46,811 nt of DNA from a virus. The stretch covers positions 1 through 46,811 of the IMG/VR virus record IMGVR_UViG_3300033149_002836; one strand, given 5' to 3'. How positions within the stretch are numbered: the first letter of the stretch is position 1; the number at the start of each line of letters is the position of its first letter. The position numbers and the translations under genes are program-made. The notes beneath the pieces are model-generated. The model saw nothing but the letters and a program-made list of their open reading frames with translations. It searched no databases and had not been told where the DNA came from. Below are positions 45,561 through 46,811 of this stretch, in pieces.

Positions 45561-45838
45561 AGCTCAGTAAAAATACACTCCGACTGCATCCTAGCAATCG
45601 ACATACAATCATCGTTAAACTCATAGACCAAAAGATTAGGCGGCCCGCGATACCGAAACTCCTCAACACCACCAACCTTCCGCCACGAATCCTCAAGACC
45701 CACAGAAGAAGTCAGCAAACGCGGCCTAAACGTAAACTCCCGACCATCCGGCAACAAAACACGGACAGCAATATGATCCGCATAAATCCTAGCCGACACA
45801 AACGCCGCCTCATACACCGCCACAACATCCCGCCGCAT
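45557..45838 (-). CDS. Hypothetical beta-rich small protein
   Basis: A 93-residue protein starting ATG 45836-45838 behind GTGGGGGTTGTT. Strands AAFVSARIYADHIAVRVLLPDGREFTFRPRLL and a C-terminal NLLVYEFNDDCMSIARM. It is the first gene after a strong TATA box at 45862. No family recognised. Confidence 0.66.
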   Translation of the reverse strand: MRRDVVAVYEAAFVSARIYADHIAVRVLLPDGREFTFRPRLLTSSVGLEDSWRKVGGVEEFRYRGPPNLLVYEFNDDCMSIARMQSECIFTEL

Positions 45839-45861
45839 AACAACCCCCACAAAGAACAGCC

Positions 45862-45880
45862 GACATATAAATGTTTCCCG
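45862..45880 (-). promoter_or_regulatory. Strong TATA/BRE promoter
   Basis: The minus strand reads CGGGAAACATTTATATGTC, 24 bp before ATG 45838, starting the small-gene operon that runs toward 44.1 kb. Confidence 0.76.
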
Positions 45881-45919
45881 CAAAACCGCTAAAACACCAC
45901 ACAAAACCACCACGCATCG

Positions 45920-45943
45920 AAAAAAGGATAGCCCAACCTTTTT
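45920..45943. terminator. Hairpin-T-run terminator, symmetric
   Basis: AAAAAAGG (45920-45927) and CCTTTTT (45937-45943) form a stem with a nine-base loop; read on the minus strand the stem is followed by CCTTTTTTCG. It lies between the end of the 46.5-46.0 kb operon and the next promoter. Archaeal termination depends mainly on T-runs, which this supplies in both directions. Confidence 0.55.
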
Positions 45944-46012
45944 GTTGTTTTCGCTGCGTAATCAGGTCGTCCGTCTCTCTGTCTCTCTCTGTCCTTCTTG
46001 TCTCTTATCGTT
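45944..46012. other. Non-coding spacer with CT-rich simple sequence
   Basis: A short pyrimidine tract (CCGTCTCTCTGTCTCTCTCT at 45971-45990) lies in this spacer. No gene on either strand is supported; it would be the 3' untranslated part of the upstream message. Confidence 0.5.
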
Positions 46013-46141
46013 CTAGCTCTTCTTAGAGATGCGGCTCGGCCTCTCTCTGCGCGGCTCCTCTAGATGCCAGACACCGCCTCTTCTCCGCTTCTCACCGAAG
46101 ATCAACAGAAGCACAAGCACTACAGCTAGCAATCCGCTCAT
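46013..46141 (-). CDS. 42-residue signal-anchor peptide
   Basis: ATG 46139-46141 overlaps the upstream stop as TGATG. The peptide starts MSGLLAVVLVLLLIFG, a typical N-terminal signal anchor, followed by a basic hydrophilic tail (EKRRRGG ... PSRISKKS). Missed by usual size cut-offs. Membrane peptide of unknown role. Confidence 0.66.
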   Translation of the reverse strand: MSGLLAVVLVLLLIFGEKRRRGGVWHLEEPRRERPSRISKKS

Positions 46142-46374
46142 CAATGTAGCCACGCCTCTTCGTCCCCGGCTCCATCGGCTCTATCCGCTTCGTCGCTCTC
46201 CTCAACTCCGAGAGCCTCTTCAACCAGCCCTTCTAGATAGTCGATTGCCTCAAGTGTCGCGAGAGCCGTCTCTTCAAGTCGGCTCCCCTTCGACAGCCAC
46301 ATATCTACAATCGTCGCCATCGCGTTCATCGCTTCCCTAACCTTCGAATACGTCTCTCTATCCATCACGCCCAT
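46141..46374 (-). CDS. Small acidic helical protein
   Basis: A 77-residue protein, ATG 46372-46374 behind GAGGCGA. Two helices (YSKVREAMNAMATIVDMWLS and ETALATLEAIDYLEGLVEEALG) then an acidic tail (EESDEADRADGAGDEEAWLH). Acidic helical proteins of this size can be DNA mimics or regulators, but nothing specific is visible. Confidence 0.66.
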   Translation of the reverse strand: MGVMDRETYSKVREAMNAMATIVDMWLSKGSRLEETALATLEAIDYLEGLVEEALGVEESDEADRADGAGDEEAWLH

Positions 46375-46384
46375 ATCCGTCGCC

Positions 46385-46546
46385 TCACATCAAGATTCTG
46401 CCGCATACCGGGCAGGCCGCCCCCGGAGCATCACCGTTCAAGCTCCAACCGTCGCAATAATAGCAGCCTTCATCCGCAAAGTCCTCTTCGACTTCGGCTT
46501 CGTCCCGGTCATGCATCTCGTCCTCAAATCCTTCTATCCGTTCCAT
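46385..46546 (-). CDS. 53-residue zinc-ribbon peptide
   Basis: ATG 46544-46546 behind GGTGAGAAGG. Acidic first half (EDEMHDRDEAEVEEDFADE), then CYYCDGWSLNGDAPGAACPVCG: four cysteines in two CxxC pairs, a zinc ribbon. First gene after the TATA box at 46577. Missed by length cut-offs. Confidence 0.74.
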   Translation of the reverse strand: MERIEGFEDEMHDRDEAEVEEDFADEGCYYCDGWSLNGDAPGAACPVCGRILM

Positions 46547-46576
46547 TCCTTCTCACCGATACTACAACCGCATACT

Positions 46577-46593
46577 GATATATAAATGTTATG
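46577..46593 (-). promoter_or_regulatory. Strong TATA/BRE promoter
   Basis: The minus strand reads CATAACATTTATATATC, 31 bp before ATG 46546; the TAA is the stop of the coiled-coil gene. Confidence 0.74.
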
Positions 46594-46765
46594 TCTGCCG
46601 CCTCTCACACTCCGCATCGAAATCGAAATCCGGCCCGACTGCCTCTAGCATCCGCACCGACTCCTCTAGAGAATCAAGCCTCTCAAGAATCCTCTGGAGA
46701 GACTCCTCAAGCCTAGCCAGCCGCTCTTCAAGCCCACGAATCGCATAAGCCCCTTCTAAATCCAC
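46589..46765 (-). CDS. Small coiled-coil protein
   Basis: A 58-residue protein, GTG start 46763-46765 behind GGTGAG. Nearly the whole chain is heptad-like (IRGLEERLARLEESLQRILERLDSLEESVRMLEA), so it should form a parallel coiled-coil oligomer, with a short C-terminal acidic FDFDAE segment. In the circular genome it directly follows the ART-like gene. Confidence 0.72.
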   Translation of the reverse strand: MDLEGAYAIRGLEERLARLEESLQRILERLDSLEESVRMLEAVGPDFDFDAECERRQT

Positions 46766-46811
46766 GTCTCACCACTCCCCCACCACAACAATATGCTCCG
46801 GCCCAATATCT
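46698..46811. repeat. Terminal direct repeat, right copy
   Basis: Identical to positions 1-114 over the full 114 bases, with no mismatch. It lets the two broken ends of the coiled-coil and ART-like genes be rejoined into intact frames. Confidence 0.97.
46769..46811 (-). CDS. ART-like protein, C-terminal 14 codons (second copy)
   Basis: This is the end of the gene fully present at 72-380 (DIGPEHIVVVGEW, stop at 46769-46771). It is a partial copy created by the overlap, not a separate gene. Confidence 0.8.
   Translation of the reverse strand, partial: DIGPEHIVVVGEW

Noticed and set aside
1-46811. tRNA genes, integrase, toxin-antitoxin pair or endolysin
   Set aside because: I looked for cloverleaf ends with CCA/GGTTCRA-type arms, tyrosine or serine recombinase motifs and lysozyme/peptidase motifs and found none I could support by eye; a tRNAscan-SE and HMM search would be decisive.

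Overview
This window is almost certainly the complete genome of a tailed double-stranded DNA virus (Caudoviricetes) of an archaeon. The first 114 bases recur exactly as the last 114, so the sequence is a closed circle or terminally redundant molecule of about 46,697 bp, and one small gene is cut by the chosen start. Every supported gene lies on the minus strand, so transcription runs from high to low coordinates and the plus strand is pyrimidine-rich. Archaeal traits are BRE/TATA-like boxes (minus-strand ACATTTATATA type) upstream of many operons, GGTGA/GGTGG ribosome sites, and an archaeo-eukaryotic replication set: family B DNA polymerase, PriS-type primase with a C-terminal cysteine cluster, RPA-like OB protein, RadA-like recombinase and an XPF/ERCC4 nuclease. 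The host cannot be named from the sequence. I saw no tRNA, rRNA, CRISPR array, integrase, insertion sequence or recognisable endolysin.

Layout in transcription order. 46.8-39.6 kb: about two dozen tiny genes, many CxxC zinc-ribbon or single-TM proteins, several missed by length cut-offs, in operons with strong TATA boxes. 39.6-36.0 kb: a MoxR AAA+ ATPase with a VWA/HExxH partner, then a metallophosphoesterase. 36.0-26.3 kb: HTH protein, head-tail connector, gp10-like protein, tail terminator, tail tube, overlapping tail-assembly chaperones, a short tape measure, distal tail protein and a 1123-residue hub/fibre protein. 26.3-12.3 kb: portal-MuF fusion, a 758-residue protein with two ADP-ribosyltransferase-like domains, a zinc ribbon, a giant repeat fibre, S78-type prohead protease with triplicated cysteine modules, scaffold-like protein, HK97-fold major capsid protein, decoration protein and a holin-like membrane protein. 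12.3-3.7 kb: RadA-like ATPase fused to a SWIM zinc finger, primase, PolB, a small gene behind a strongly structured leader, RPA-like protein, HNH nuclease and ERCC4 nuclease. 3.7-0.1 kb: candidate small terminase, TerL, RHH regulator, a roughly 500-bp non-coding control region, then a zinc finger and a second ADP-ribosyltransferase-like protein.

Most genes are translationally coupled through ATGA, TAATG, TGATG, GTGA or TTGA overlaps, and TTG starts are common. The most unusual content is: the double-ART protein placed directly behind the portal and linked to it by a repeated PKG-GPKGG-DRRE module; the SWIM-RecA fusion; a solenoid of about 37 repeats that are only 18 or 20 residues long; the MoxR-VWA pair; and the hairpin leader at 7.4-7.5 kb.
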